DNA of 64,000 nt, taken from Amorphophallus konjac. Lineage: Eukaryota > Streptophyta > Magnoliopsida > Alismatales > Araceae. The stretch's first letter is position 1, and each line of letters opens with the position of its first letter. The stretch is taken from assembly GCA_022559845.1 (NCBI GenBank), contig CM040117.1, positions 144,154,732-144,218,731 of the forward strand, read 5' to 3'. Positions 11,531 to 23,545 of the stretch are shown here, in pieces. The notes beneath the pieces were generated by a model. It searched no databases. It saw only the letters and a program-made list of their open reading frames with translations, and was not told where the DNA came from. Position numbers and translations under genes: made by a program.

Positions 11531-13580
11531 TGATGCGAGACGAGACACGGACACGACAAGCTCACGATCGTCCCTTAACGAGGGAAGCGTCGGACGTGCA
11601 CGGTTGAGAAACCGGCAAGAGCTAGGGTGGTCGACTCGCACTTTCGTGCCCGGATCGGGTCACGGGACGGCTTCACTCTCTCTCGCAGCAGTGGTGATAT
11701 GAAAATATATCGAGCTAGATATCCCTACACATGCTCTCTAGCAGCGGCTTAAACAAGCATATATGAAATAAGTGAAATGCCAAGTGTAGGAGCGAAGACG
11801 ATACCTCCACGTGCTCGGCGTGGGGAAGACGGACCCGGCCAAAGTCGTACTCCCGGAACAATTAATACACAATATTACTGAAATGCAAGCCGCTGCCCAC
11901 TCCACGCAGGGAGGTAAAGGGCTACACAATGGGGTCCGGGAGGACCGAATTCGGGTTGACGGGCGGCTTCTCGCGTTGATTCGGCAACACCCGAACACGT
12001 GACGGTGGGGCCCACGTGCTGTCCGGAGGGGCAGTGTGGGACCCGGTGGCACCACTGTAGTGGTGGATGCCCGGAGGGTCGCTCCTTAGGATGGCGGCAC
12101 GCTGGTTCGCCGGTCGGAGGCCCGGCGGCTCCGTTCGGCACCGGTCGGAAAACCCGATCGGAAATCTGTCGGTTCTGTATTTCGGCGTGCGCTCCGGCGA
12201 GAATGGGCGCTGCGATCAGCACCGATGTTGGATCGACACGAGACTGGCGCCGTTGGAAAGCTAGCTTAAAGTTCTTCAACCTAAGCCCAAAGATCTGGCC
12301 TGGATCTGCTCGGATCTTGACTTATGGAATTTTCAATCTCCTGTTGTACAGTAACCAAAGACTCAGACCTACAGAGAACTTGACTATGGATTGCCTTTGA
12401 CCGCGAGGTAGACGTTCGAATCTGGGGTTGTGTTCTTCAGAAACGTTGTGGGAAATTGAGTTGGGAAGACAGAAAAATTGGTTTGGACACGTTTGGATAC
12501 GTCTATGGTTTTATGTGATTTGTTTACTGGATGAAGGTTGGATCTGGGATCTGACTAAAAGTACTATAGCTCCGGTAGAACATGAATTTTTAAAAATAGG
12601 TAGAAGGCTGATAAAACTTTACGAAAAATTGTGGTGGTAGGGGACGATGGACAGAACACCCAGGTAAATTGGAAGGTCTAAAACAAATCAAAAGGGTGGT
12701 CGAAGGTGGAGAACTCAGGGCTACTGTCACTGTAGATAGTGACAGAACAGATCTGAGATTGAGAGTTGAACGAAATGGTAAAGATATGAAACGGTGGCTT
12801 TTGAACTTGGATTTGTTTGTGAAGAATGGGCTAGAAAATAGGAACCAACCCTCAAAATTTCAAATCGATCTGAGCTCGTGGCTGGCTTCAGGAATTCACG
12901 AACTGCACCTCTGTCCAGCAGGATAGAAAACCGAAGACGATCCCGTGGCGACTCGAAGGCGGCACGAACGGCGGCGGCGGCGGCACAAACGATCACCGGA
13001 GGTTGAGAGGGGATGATAGAAGGGGGATACACTCTAGATCTGGGGTTGGGGAAGGAAGAACAGTAGGGGAGGAGAGAGGGGCGCACCAAGCTTCAAGCCT
13101 TGCAACAAAATTCTGATTTTTTTCATTCAATTTCTCATGAAAAATACAACATTATATAGACTAGGTCTCTAACTAATTCTAGACCCTTGGATCAAGGGTT
13201 GATGAGTGAAGGGCTGGGATGTGGTTTGAACAACCACAATAAACCCCAATATAATACATGGTTCGCCCCCCCCCCCCCCCCCCCCCCCCTTTAAGAAGGC
13301 AAGTTGGAGTTGTCTTCTTTAATTAAATCTAGGTCCAAGTCCAAGGTTGGACCATGGACCAGCCACCTTGGGCCCGGGAGTCCAAGTGGACTAATAAGGA
13401 GGAGGGAGGGGGCCCCTTCAGGGCCTACATGCACTTTTGCAAAAATACCCAATGGCCTTTTGCAAATAAACCCACTAAGACCTACTATTGTGTAGCCATA
13501 TATCACAAGGGTATACATACACATATAAAAGGACGTAGATGCAACACAATGTGAGCGGGCTGACGTTGATGTCCCCATCA
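11531..13580 (-). repeat. Solo LTR (2050 bp) inserted in gypsy-1 gag
   Basis: On the + strand it starts TGATGCGAGACG and ends GATGTCCCCATCA, and is flanked by the 5-bp target duplication ACTTG (11526-11530 and 13581-13585). Its removal joins gag codons WDDMKTKL to REKYL. Its left end resembles the gypsy-1 LTR at 14608, so it comes from a related family and has lost its internal region by LTR-LTR recombination. A C24 run lies at 13266. Small ORFs inside are not credible genes. Confidence 0.92.
13266..13289. repeat. Homopolymer C24
   Basis: Twenty-four consecutive C residues (G on the element's own strand) in the solo LTR, preceded by GTTCG. It may vary in length or reflect a sequencing or assembly limit. 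Confidence 0.9.
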
Positions 13581-14286
13581 ACTTGGTTTTCATATCATCC
13601 CAAGTACCGATCTGGGGTTGACGTCGATGGTTGAGCAGGCTCTCCACATTGATCCAATAAGTTTGAGCCTGCCCTTGCAGCTTCATCTTCGCGTATCGGA
13701 CTCTTCGGTGGTCCGTCATCTCAAACAACTCGAAGTACCAGTCCATGCCGGCCTCCCAATCTAAATACACCCGAGGGTCCAAGGACCCGCTAAAAGTGGG
13801 AGGGTCCGCACGCACGCCCCTAAGAATGCTATCGTCCTCCTCGTCATCACGATTCCGTCGTTGATGACGGCGACCGTTACCCTCTTGATCATTATCAGAT
13901 GCATAATCATCCACCACATGCACCTGTTGAACCCCAACATTCTCCGCCAGAGCTCTTGGTACAGCAGGTTGCTGAACCGGCTCCTGTTGGTCGTTCGTCG
14001 GCGCGGGTTGCGCCACTACTGGGCCTCTCTCTGGGACGGAAATTCTCCCAACTAGACCCTGGATGGACTGATCCGAAGACTCGGCCCGATCCTCGAGGGC
14101 TTTCATCCGACATTCTAGACGCGTTCTTATGCCATCCATATGCGTACTAAGGCCATCCATACGCGTGTCAAGACGTTTCATAATGGCTTGGAACATCTCG
14201 GCCGTCGAGGACTCATCGGAGCTACGGGCCCGGGAGTCCGCCATAGGTGGTGGTGGTGAGTATTGGGTACCTCGACGGGTGGGCAT
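13581..14286 (-). pseudogene. gag: gypsy-1 gag, N-terminal part
   Basis: The start is taken at the ATG whose complement is 14284-14286 (MPTRRGTQYS); the nine upstream codons are not Gag-like. The first 130 residues are Ser/Glu/Pro-rich with a helical MDGLSTHMDGIRTRLE stretch. The capsid-like region follows (PTFSGSLDPRVYLDWEAGMD, then QAQTYWINVESL and TWDDMKTKL), where the solo LTR interrupts it. The remainder is at 10825-11530. N and P carry versions of the same domain. Confidence 0.88.
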
Positions 14287-14592
14287 GCAACGGACACAAA
14301 ATCTAGAGGACACCGACTAATGCAAACACACAATAAATGATGCACTTAGACCTAAACCAATATCCAGTACGTGGCGGAGTTAATCGATCCGAAGATCACT
14401 CCCGCAAGTGTGCGGCCTTCCCGATAGGTGTAGCCTAACGTTCGGACAACACCTTTTAATATACCGGGTAAAGGGTGCAAATGCAATTTAAAACACACTT
14501 TTTTTTGTTTTTTGAAAATAATGATGATCCTAGACTCGACTTAAACCATGATGCATACAAGACATATGCAAAGACTACCCTAGACTCGACTC

Positions 14593-14604
14593 GCTCTGAT
14601 ACCA
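14593..14604 (-). promoter_or_regulatory. Primer binding site of gypsy-1
   Basis: On the - strand this reads TGGTATCAGAGC, complementary to the 3' end of initiator tRNA-Met, three bases from the LTR end. The 306 bp between it and the gag ATG is untranslated leader with no further feature seen. Confidence 0.9.
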
Positions 14605-14607
14605 AAC

Positions 14608-16766
14608 TGATGCGGGACGGACACGGGAGGCGACTCTACGTGGGGTGGACCTCAGACTCTAGATGTGGACGCGACCAGCAACACACACCAGGGAGACACT
14701 AAGCCCGACACTACGAGCTCTTAGTGGCGAAACGTCGCTAACAGAAGTGGAAGCTCACTCGTCGTCCCAAGCGAGGGAAAGGGCGGACCATGCGCGGTTA
14801 AGGAACCGACGGAGGTCAAGGGTAATCTGCCTCAACTTTCGGACTCGGATCGAGTCGCGGGACGGGTCACTCTCACTCTCACAACGGTGACATGGACACA
14901 CGAGCTAGTACCTACACCACGGCAGCGGCCTAATACCGTATACTAGCTAAGCAATGTAACGCCAAGGAGTTAAGACCTTTACCTCCACGCACCCGGCGTG
15001 GCGAAGACGGGTGGTTGACTTACGGGCCCCCGGCTAACATAATTCATAGCGGTACAAAGAGATTCAACCCACTCCACGTAGGGAGGTAAAAGGTCACATG
15101 TGGGCCCTCGGGATCACGTAAATCAGGTTGAGGGGCAGCATCTTGATGTCGTCTCGACGCGCTGAACTCCGCGTTCTCGTGCTTTCCGGACGGCGCAATC
15201 AATGGGCCGTGGGGCCCACACGCTATCCTATCCTCCGGGTCTGGCGGGGTGGGTCCCACTGTAATGGGGACCCCTGGCAGCACGCTTCCCTGGACGGCGG
15301 TCAGCCGACGACACTCACCGGAGGCCGGGTGCCCCGGTTCCCAAGTGGAGAGAGTGCTGTCCACGAGCTGATGTTGCTGTTTCAGCAGCGTGCGCTCTGG
15401 AAAAAACGGCCGCTGCGATCGGCCCGGTTTCCAAAATGCGACGAAACCAGCGCCGTTGGAAAGAGGATTCGAAATCCTTCAATCTAGGGCCAGTGGACTC
15501 TTCTGAACCTGCGCGGACCAGGGCTTTAACTATTTTTAAATTCTCTGGTCCACAGCTCCTGAAATCTCATATCAGCATATCAGTTTCCTGGAAATGGCCG
15601 TTGACCGCCTACGTACAGTTGGATTCAGACTTCGAGCTCATCTTAAAAGTTGTAGGTAATCATACCAAAGAACTGGGAATATTTTTAGAATTTGATTTGG
15701 AGGTGGGTCCGATTTGTTATGATTTTTGGGGTGACTGGTGGTCGGATCTGGGAACAGGTGGATAGAACTGTAGATGGGTCTGAGAACGATTTTTAGAAAA
15801 TATGAGATCAGCGAATCAAAAATTGAGAAAAATTATGGATGAAGGGGTCGATGGATGGAACCCCAAGTCAAATTGGGCGATCTAACAGAAATTCAAAAGT
15901 GGCTCTAAGACATGAAACTCAGTACGGAGGTGAACCTGGATAGAACTCTGGCAGAACCGAAATGGAAGAGTGGACGAAAATCAAAATATAGGAAATTTGA
16001 TTTGAATGCTGGCCTGATTTTTGTGGGTGGAGAGGAACATCCCAGGAACAACTACTCCAAATTTGGTAGCCAAATGAGCTCAGGGATAACCTGTGAATTT
16101 TGAACAAGCTGCTATGGTACTGCGTAGGCAGAACTCCGTTGATGGCGGTGCGGTGGCGGCTCGTGACGGCGGTGGCGGCGACCGGAACTGATAGGGTGGA
16201 GTCACACCACCAAGAAGCAACCTTCACAGCTGCAAGGGGGAGAGGGAGAGAGGAAGGGGGCGGCCTAGGCCATGCTCCAACAATTTTCAAGTTTAAAATG
16301 GCATTAATTCAAGAAAATGGTAATTACATGCCTTATATATGACTCCCACCAAACTCATCCTCCACCGTTGGATCTAGGGGTTGGGGATGGATGGCTAGGA
16401 TGGAGTTTGATAAAAATACAACAAAAATATTAAACAAAAGGGGAGGGGGGCGCACCTTGACCAAGGAGGGTCAAGGGGGGACATGGTAGGTGGGGTTGGT
16501 GGCCTCCCATGTGGACTTTTCAAATCCATTGTCCCCCTCCCTTGGCCCACCCTTCTAGAAGCCTCCATGGAGGGTTGACTGACCCCACAGGGCCCCTAGA
16601 GCTGAGGTGGCCCAATGGGAGTGGAGTGGGGGCCCGTGGGACCTAGGGATCCCCATTTTGCATATAAGCCCCTCGAACTATCTAAATTACACACTAACGA
16701 AAAGGAAATAAAATACATTACACACAAATAAAAATCCCCAAAAAATATGATAAATGCTATAAGTCA
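14608..16766 (-). repeat. 5' LTR of gypsy-1 (about 2.16 kb)
   Basis: The left edge (TGATGCGGGACGG) is fixed by the primer site. The right edge is placed at 16766, where the - strand begins TGACTTATAGC and the reading frame of the 16767-17629 fragment starts; this edge is less certain because related LTRs begin TGATGGGGACATC. It is clearly but distantly related to the solo LTR at 11531. A TATATAAG-type promoter motif on the - strand lies near 16330-16340. No coding sequence is supported. Confidence 0.75.
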
Positions 16767-17629
16767 GTGGGGAACCTCCAGACTGTCTCTGAGACATAGG
16801 GATATGAGGTGACTTGAGTCGTGCTCCTCGTGCGGTACCGGTGGCTAGCCGGCTCGTGTCTCGCATGCGCTCGGGTGTCCGCACCACAGTCTCGTTCCAT
16901 CGGGCTGGTGTAAATTGTGGCGCTCTTGTTAACCACCCGATATCTGTAGTCAGCTCCTGCACGCTGAGGATGGCACCCCATTTTTTGAGTTCTCTGGGAA
17001 GATATATTGGCATGCCCCGAATGACTGACTCGTTCAGACTACTCTTTCTGCTAACAAGGCTCCCTCAGCTCAACGGACGAGAATTATATCACGCTTCCCG
17101 CGAAGGTTGAAGCGTCTGGTGAAGTCCATCAAGTGCTTGACCTTGGGGTGGTCCAGTCTGACACCATCCCCTCGCTCATACTTAAAGTGATCACCGTCGA
17201 GAATCATCAGGCGGCTAGTGTCAATGGTATCGGTCTCCAAATCCGAAGACTCTGTCACCACGGCTACCCGCCTGGACCCCCGATCAAGGGAATGGACATT
17301 CTCCCATGTCACAGCGACGCGAGATGCAGAGGAAGAAGAACCGGATGCCACGTTATCTGCAAGACAGCATCCAGAAGAGAATAAGCAAAGTCAAAAGTAG
17401 GTTAATTGAAGCAAGATTTTTGACAAAATTTCGACAGAGTCTCCCCAGCCCGGAAGTTTGCCAAAAGAGAAGCGGAAGCCGTCCACCAAGGGAGCGGCCC
17501 CTAAAAGCAGCCATAGGCATTAAGCCAAGGGCAAATGGGACACCCGAGGGATTTAGCTCTGAGGACAAGTCCTACGAGAAGCCTCCCAGGGCCCGAAGAT
17601 TGCGTTCAGAACCCGAATAAACGAGTGAC
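16767..17629 (-). pseudogene. Unrecognised gene fragment between gypsy-1 and gypsy-2
   Basis: A - strand exon-like stretch starts after an apparent acceptor (pyrimidine-rich, TTGCAG, complement near 17356) and is open to 17070. It contains TWENVHSLDRGSRR, LMILDGDHFKYERGDG and HPKVKHLMDFTRRFNLRG. After a stop or frameshift, further coherent protein follows at about 17040-16768 (MPIYLPRELKKWG, LTTDIGWLTRAPQFTP) and is cut by the gypsy-1 LTR. The right-hand 270 bp reads as intron or upstream sequence. I do not recognise the family; it could be host gene debris or part of another transposon. It is the only DNA here outside an identified element. Confidence 0.4.
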
Positions 17630-17684
17630 TGTCACGCCCCGATGCGGAAACTCGGGACGTACAGTTAGAAACTAGCTAGCAGGA

Positions 17685-17711
17685 AAGAGAGAGAGAGAGA
17701 GAGAGAGAGAG
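17685..17711. repeat. (GA)n microsatellite
   Basis: About 13 GA units near the left edge of the gypsy-2 LTR. Confidence 0.9.
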
Positions 17712-18558
17712 CTAATCTAAATATAACACAAGTTCTATGAATGGAAAAAACTTATTGATCATTAAACAAACCACAACTGATACAATAATCCTCAAACCAA
17801 CTTAATACAACTGAGACATTAAACACTAAACATTAACAACATAACTGAAGCTAAATACTCTCTAAAGCACAACTAATAGGATAACACTGCCAACACCACT
17901 CTAGAACTAGTGCACTCAAGACATCACTCATGCCCATCCCCGATGGTAAGCTCGTCACCTGAATAGCTTGGAAAGGGGGGAAACAACAACTATGAGCTGA
18001 CGCTCAGTAGGAAGTAACAAGCAAGTTTACATGATTAATAAGTTAATTATATTTTCACATGCCATGCTAAAAAGAAATAAATGACGATAACGATATAATG
18101 AAACGACATAATAAAAAGATCTTGCAAGGTCAAGAAATATAAGATGCCAAGAATTAACAAGATAACAAGTACAAGAATTTACAACAGGAGATAGTAATAA
18201 AAAATTGGCCAACAAGCAGTAATTAACATCAATTCAATCACGATCAAGTAACAAGTAACAAGAGATTTTTGTCGTAGACGTAACAAGCAAGCAAGTATTC
18301 GGTGCAATGCCTCACCATGTCATTAACATCCCATGGGCTCAATAATTTTCGGGCGCTCTCCCCAGGACCAGACCAGGCCCCTACGGTGCGTTGGCATCGA
18401 TTTATTAGATCCAAGATCCCACGTGTCTAGACATTCAGTCAATTTTAATGGCCAATTTAATCAGAGGAATTACTGCCATAAGTTCAAGATTTAAAGGACT
18501 AACCTTGTCCTTTGATTCAAGAGCACAAAAACACGGTCAAACTCATCTCCAAGAGATG

Positions 18559-18822
18559 TGCGGTCATAGAGAAGCCGCGCAAGGGTATGTACGACTAACA
18601 CCGGGCCGTGCATACAGGAACTGGGCCAAAACTTTGCCACGAGGTCAACAAAGAACGGCTGACAGTGGGCCGCTCTAAGGTATGAACGGTGCATTATGGG
18701 CCGCTCATGTCCAGAAGACATTAAGACCCATGAATAAGATATACGGTCCATACTGGGCCGTATAAAGATATGCGGTCATAATCAGGCCGCCGAAGAGGAT
18801 ATGCGGTCAACTACTAGCCGCG
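18559..18822. repeat. Array of six 21-bp CGG-N11-CCG dyads in the gypsy-2 LTR
   Basis: Units start at 18559, 18654, 18685, 18742, 18771 and 18802. Each is a 7-bp arm, 7-bp spacer and 7-bp arm, such as TGCGGTC-N7-AGCCGCG or TACGGTC-N7-GGCCGTA. Neighbouring starts are mostly 29-31 bp apart. Spacer sequences differ, so the arms and geometry, not one copied sequence, are conserved. Weaker GGTT-N8-ACCG versions occur near 19430-19610. Confidence 0.85.
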
Positions 18823-19794
18823 CATGCCTCTCGTCGTCCAATTTGATCCAAGACTTAAACCAGTGATTTAAACACATAAAATGATTTTTTGGTAGTTCAT
18901 TAGGTTCATAACAAGGATATAAATAAATCTTGTGATGATGGTAAAGCCGTCGGATAGAGTTTCCGGGGGTAAAACCAAGACTAGCACGCTAATCGTCTAA
19001 CGACTTGATAAAAGTCGGGAAGTTGAACACGATGTTCTACTATAGTACAATAGTTAACCAGCAAGCTAATGACCATATTAATCCTAATTTCATGTCAAAT
19101 TAACAAGAATTAAGTTATACATTAAGTCAAGATGCCAAAAAGAATGATTCAAGATGATAAGCTAACGAACAAGATCGCGTAAGATGAACAAAGTGCAATT
19201 AATAAAAATTTAGTTGCATAATTAATCATTTATCAAGTGGGTTTCTATTTTACTAATTACCATATATGACATGAAGATGAATCAGTGAAAACATGTATTA
19301 AGTCACTCTCTGTGGGGATAAACGGTTCTGGATGGACCTTATATCCTGCTGGACTCACAGGGCTGAACGGGGCTCAAAGGGCCAAGCCAGGGACTTGGGT
19401 AGTTCTGTCAGGGCCGCCCAAGGGTTGGGTGGTTCCTGTTGGGCCGCCCATGTGTGTTGTGGGGCTCTGGGTCAACCGCCCATCCTCCTGGATGTGTGGT
19501 TTGTTCTGGACCGTCCAAGTTATGTGGTTGCTCTAGGACCTTATATCTAGATATGTGGTTAGTTTGGAACCGTTCATCCTGGGATGTGTGGTTCCTGAAA
19601 GACCGTTTATCTATGGTTATACCAGGGTCGAAATAGTCAAAGTTTAGGCTTGAGTTGTGCGGTCTATCGTAAGACTGTCCATCTCTGGGTCGTCTCCGGT
19701 CATCCCTTCCGCGTCCGATGAACGCCGGGAAGCTAAGGGGGTTGATAGGGTTGCACTAAAACGCTAATAACTAATGGAAATGGACTCCAAATAA

Positions 19795-20345
19795 GGGGCT
19801 TTTGGTACCGTTGGAAAGCTAATAGAGAATACTATCTAACAGTAAGGCCAATTTCAAATTATCTTACTGAAATCATGATTTACGAAGGCAAGAACACGGG
19901 TAACCCTAATTTTGACATGTTGTGACTAAAACGTAAAATTCTCTCAATATACAGAATGAAATTTGGGGCTTCTTATATCAAAAGAAAGCTACTACGATGC
20001 TGAATCCAACCATATACAATATGGTTCATGTGGATCAGGATTAATACTTCGAAATCAGAAATCAACTCGGAAGAACATATCAAAACTAGGTCTAAACCTG
20101 CTGTTACTACGAACTAAAATTCTCTAAACATGCATCACGAATTTTAGGGCTTTCTAAGCCTAAAGAAAGCTAATAAGATGCTGATTACATCATATAAGTT
20201 AATTAGAGTTTGGCCTATTAAACCTACCTCAATCGAAGGTTGAAATAAGATGCTAGATAAGAAGAATGAACTTGCTAGCCCTTCACAAAAACCTCGATAG
20301 CTCTCTAGACGCTCGATAAAAATTGGGGCTTTTAGTCCCACTGGA
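19795..20345. repeat. Four diverged sub-repeats in the gypsy-2 LTR
   Basis: GGGGCTT followed 15-18 bp later by AAAGCT or a similar hexamer recurs near 19795, 19965, 20147 and 20323, in each case within AT-rich, loosely similar flanks. The period is about 170-185 bp. These look like old internal LTR duplications. Confidence 0.6.
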
Positions 20346-21156
20346 TAGATCTCGTCGAGAGGAATAAAATGATGTATTCATGTTCAAATTTTGGTTGAGA
20401 ATTCCTACCTCAATTGAAGAAACAAGGAAGGAAGAAGGTAGACGATGGCCTGCCGACACACCTTCAGTAATCACCGGATATCTCCCCAGATCTGACTCCT
20501 CTGTGGACACAGCTGCTACCAAACGAAACTAGGGTTGAAGAGCTTTCTATCTATAGCTCACACATCATCTGGAGAGTTTGGAGATGAGAGAATTCGACAG
20601 GGCAAGTGACGTGTTAGAAACGGCGCCGAAAAGGTTGACTCAACCAAACTCGGCCGGCTGCGCATTCTAGGGTTAGGGTTTCGAGAAATTGGTAGAGGAC
20701 TTTTGATCCTCAGATCATGGCCGTCCATTTGCCTCTGGTTTGAGCTCATTTGGTTAAGTATTAAGCCTTAATTTTGCATTTTAAACTAAGGTTAGGTAAG
20801 GGTGAAAAAGTGTGCACTTTTGGTCTTAATCACTAAATAGATCTAACCACGGATTTTTAATGGCTTAATTATAGAAGACAAAGTTGCTAACTACATCGAC
20901 CTTAACTTGTTTACCATTTTTATGAATTTTTATAAGGTAGTCAGATTTTCACTTATTCTATTTCTAAGGAATTAAATATTAATAATCTGAAATTCCATTA
21001 TTAATTCAATAAAAATTCAATTCTCAGTTAATAAAAGCTTAATAATTATATTGGGCTCAAATAATAATTCAGGGTATTACACCCTCCCCTACTTAAAGAA
21101 TTTGATCCTCCAAATTCACTGCACTATAACCGAGAGTAGGGAAAGAGATCGCTCAC

Positions 21157-23540
21157 CTAGAATAAGTCGGGATACCGCTTCCGCATAGTATCTTCAGACT
21201 CCCAAGTAGCTTCTTCGGTCCCACGCCGACTCCACTGAATCTTGACCATCGGTATAGAAAGATTCCGGAGTTGCTGTTGCTTCCGGTCCAGAATCTCGAT
21301 AGGTCTTTCTTTATAGGCCAAATCTTCCTTTAGTTCGAAATCCACTTGCTGAATGATATGAGTGGGGTCATACACATATTTCCGTAACATAGACACATGG
21401 AAAATATTGTGCACGCCGGAAAACTGCGGTGGTAAAGCCAGTCTGTAAGCAACTTCTCCCACTCTATCCAGAATCTCGAATGGACCAATGTATCTCGGAC
21501 TTAGCTTGCCTTGAATACCAAATCTTCGGATCCCTCTCGTCGAAGAGACCTTTAAGAACACATGCTCGCCAACCTGAAATTCCAATGCTCTTCTTCTGTT
21601 GTCGGCATAACTCTTCTGTCTGGATTGGGCTACTTGTAACCGGTCTCGGATAATACGGACGTTCTGTGATGAATCTGAAATAAGATCCAGTCTAAGCCAC
21701 TGTTTCTCACCTACCTCATCCCAACATAATGGGGAATGACAGCTTCTACCATACAATGCTTCAAAAGGAGCCATCTGTATGCTGGATTGGTAGCTATTGT
21801 TGTAGGCGAATTCAATCAATGCCAGGTGATCACTCCAACTACCTCCAAAAATCAATCATGCATGCTCGTAGCATATCTTCCACTATCTGGTTGGTTCTTT
21901 CCGTCTGTCCATCTGTCTGCGGATGAAAAGCAGTACTAAAATTCAGACGAGTACCCAAAGACTCTTGCAGTCCCTTCCAGAAATGTGAAGTAAATCTGGG
22001 ATCTCGATCAGACACAATGCTGACTGGTATGCCATGGAGTCTTACCACTTCCTTCAAATACAAAGCAGCCAATACATCAACTGTCCACTTGGACTTAATT
22101 GGTAAGAAATGAGCCGACTTAGTCAATCGATCGACAATCACCCATATCGCATCAAATCCACCACGAGTCCTAGGTAGACCCATAATGAAATCCATGCCAA
22201 TGCTTTCCCACTTCCATTGGGGTATGTCGAGTGGTTTCATTTTTCCTACCGGTCTGAAATGTTCGGCCTTAACTTGCTGGCAAACCAAGCATCTACTCAC
22301 AAAGTTTGCAATTTCCCTTTTCATATTCATCCACCAAAAGGATCTCTTCAAATCTCTGTACATTTTAGTGCCTCCAGGGTGAATGGTGTATCTGGATCTA
22401 TGAGCTTCCTCAAGAATCTTGTTCTTTATTCCAGCTTCATCAGGTACACAAGTTCTGCCTTTGAATAATAATCTTCAATCTTCAGCCAACATGAAGTTAG
22501 GTCTGCTGCTCAAGCTTCCCTTGATCTCTACCAGCTCGGGATCATTATCTTGCAAGGACTTGATTTCCATTAACAGTTCGGGATTAAGTTGAATCTGAGC
22601 AATCATAGCCCGATCATTGTCAATATTAAGATCCAGACTAGACAACTGTTCCAGTAACTTCCATTCTTGTAACATGAGACTGGACAATCTAGCCACAGGC
22701 TTCCGGCTTAAAGCATCTGCCACAACATTGCCTTTGCCAGGATGATACTCAATCGAGAAGTCGAAGTCTTTCAAGTACTCCAACCATCTCCTCTGCCTCA
22801 TGTTGAGTTCCTTCTGAGAAAATAAGTATTTCAGACTCTTATGATCTGAAAACACTGTGAAGGTTTCTCCATACAAGTAATGCCTCCAAATCTTCAATGC
22901 GAACACCACTGCTGCTAATTCCAGATCATGAACAGGGTAATTCTCTTCGTGCTTCCTCAACTGCCTAGAAGAATAGGCAATCACCTTCCCATGCTGCATG
23001 AGTACACAGCCTAAGCCAATACCTGAAGCATCAGTATAAACAACAAAACCTCCTTCACCAGAAGGTAAAGCCAAAACAGGTGCAGTGGTCAAACATTCCT
23101 TCAAAGTCTGAAAGCTTCATTGGCAGTCATCTGACCAATCAAACTTGTTCTCCTTGTGGGTTAATCTTGTCATAGGTACCGCAATCTTAGAGAAATCCTG
23201 AATAAATCTTCGGTAATAGCCTGCCAGGCCTAAGAACCTTCTAACTTCCGTCACACTGGTAGACTGCTCCTAATTCTTCACTGTCCCAACCTTCGAATGA
23301 TCAACAGAAATCCCTTCCTTCGTAATGATATGTCCGAGAAAGGACACCTCTTGCAGCAAGAATTCACACTTACTAAACTTGGCATATCGTTGATGATCTC
23401 TCAATAATTGCAAAGCCAACCTCAGATGTTCAGCATGTTCCACTTCATTCTTGGAATAGATCAAGATGTCATCAATAAATACCACGACCCATTGATCAAG
23501 ATAGGGCCGAAATACATTGTTCATAAACTGCATGAAAGCT
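21157..23540 (-). pseudogene. pol: gypsy-2 pol, 3' part: end of RT, RNase H, integrase, chromodomain
   Basis: Reading leftwards from 23540: the RT end with QFMNNVF and [11 protein letters not shown]; RNase H with [20 protein letters not shown] and [11 protein letters not shown]; integrase with CLVCQQVKAEH, MDFIMGLP, SDRDPRF and HPQTDGQTERTNQ; then the C-terminal domain and a chromodomain (about 21157-21300: RPIEILDRK, VKIQW, EATWESEDTMRKRYP). The chromodomain is expected to bind histone H3 marks and steer insertion to heterochromatin. In-frame stops occur at 23267-23269, 23117-23119 and 22475-22477, and a frameshift lies near 21850, so the copy is dead. The N-terminal RT half is at 62168. Confidence 0.92.
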
Positions 23541-23545
23541 GTTGT

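Larger units (their letters stand above)
7529..16766 (-). mobile_element. gypsy-1: Ty3/gypsy chromovirus, 3' end outside the window
   Basis: A - strand element with its 5' LTR at 14608-16766, tRNA-Met-type primer site at 14593-14604, gag from 14286 and pol down to 7529, where the Sirevirus element interrupts integrase; the 3' LTR lies to the left of the window. A solo LTR of a related family splits gag. The integrase wording (MDFVLGLP, YHPQTDGQTEVVNR, TGMSPFEIV) fits the chromovirus branch, perhaps CRM-like; I see no chromodomain because that end is missing. Nonsense and frameshift changes make it non-functional. Confidence 0.85.
17630..21081 (-). repeat. 3' LTR of gypsy-2 (3452 bp)
   Basis: Ends are TGTCACGCCCCG (17630) and GGGTATTACA (21081) on the + strand, i.e. 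TGTAATACCC...GGGGCGTGACA in element orientation. It abuts a polypurine tract (AGTAGGGGAGGG, complement 21082-21093). It holds a GA microsatellite (17685-17711), an array of 21-bp dyads (18559-18822), more degenerate dyads near 19430-19610 and four diverged sub-repeats of 170-185 bp (19795-20345). No coding sequence is supported in its 3.4 kb. Confidence 0.9.
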
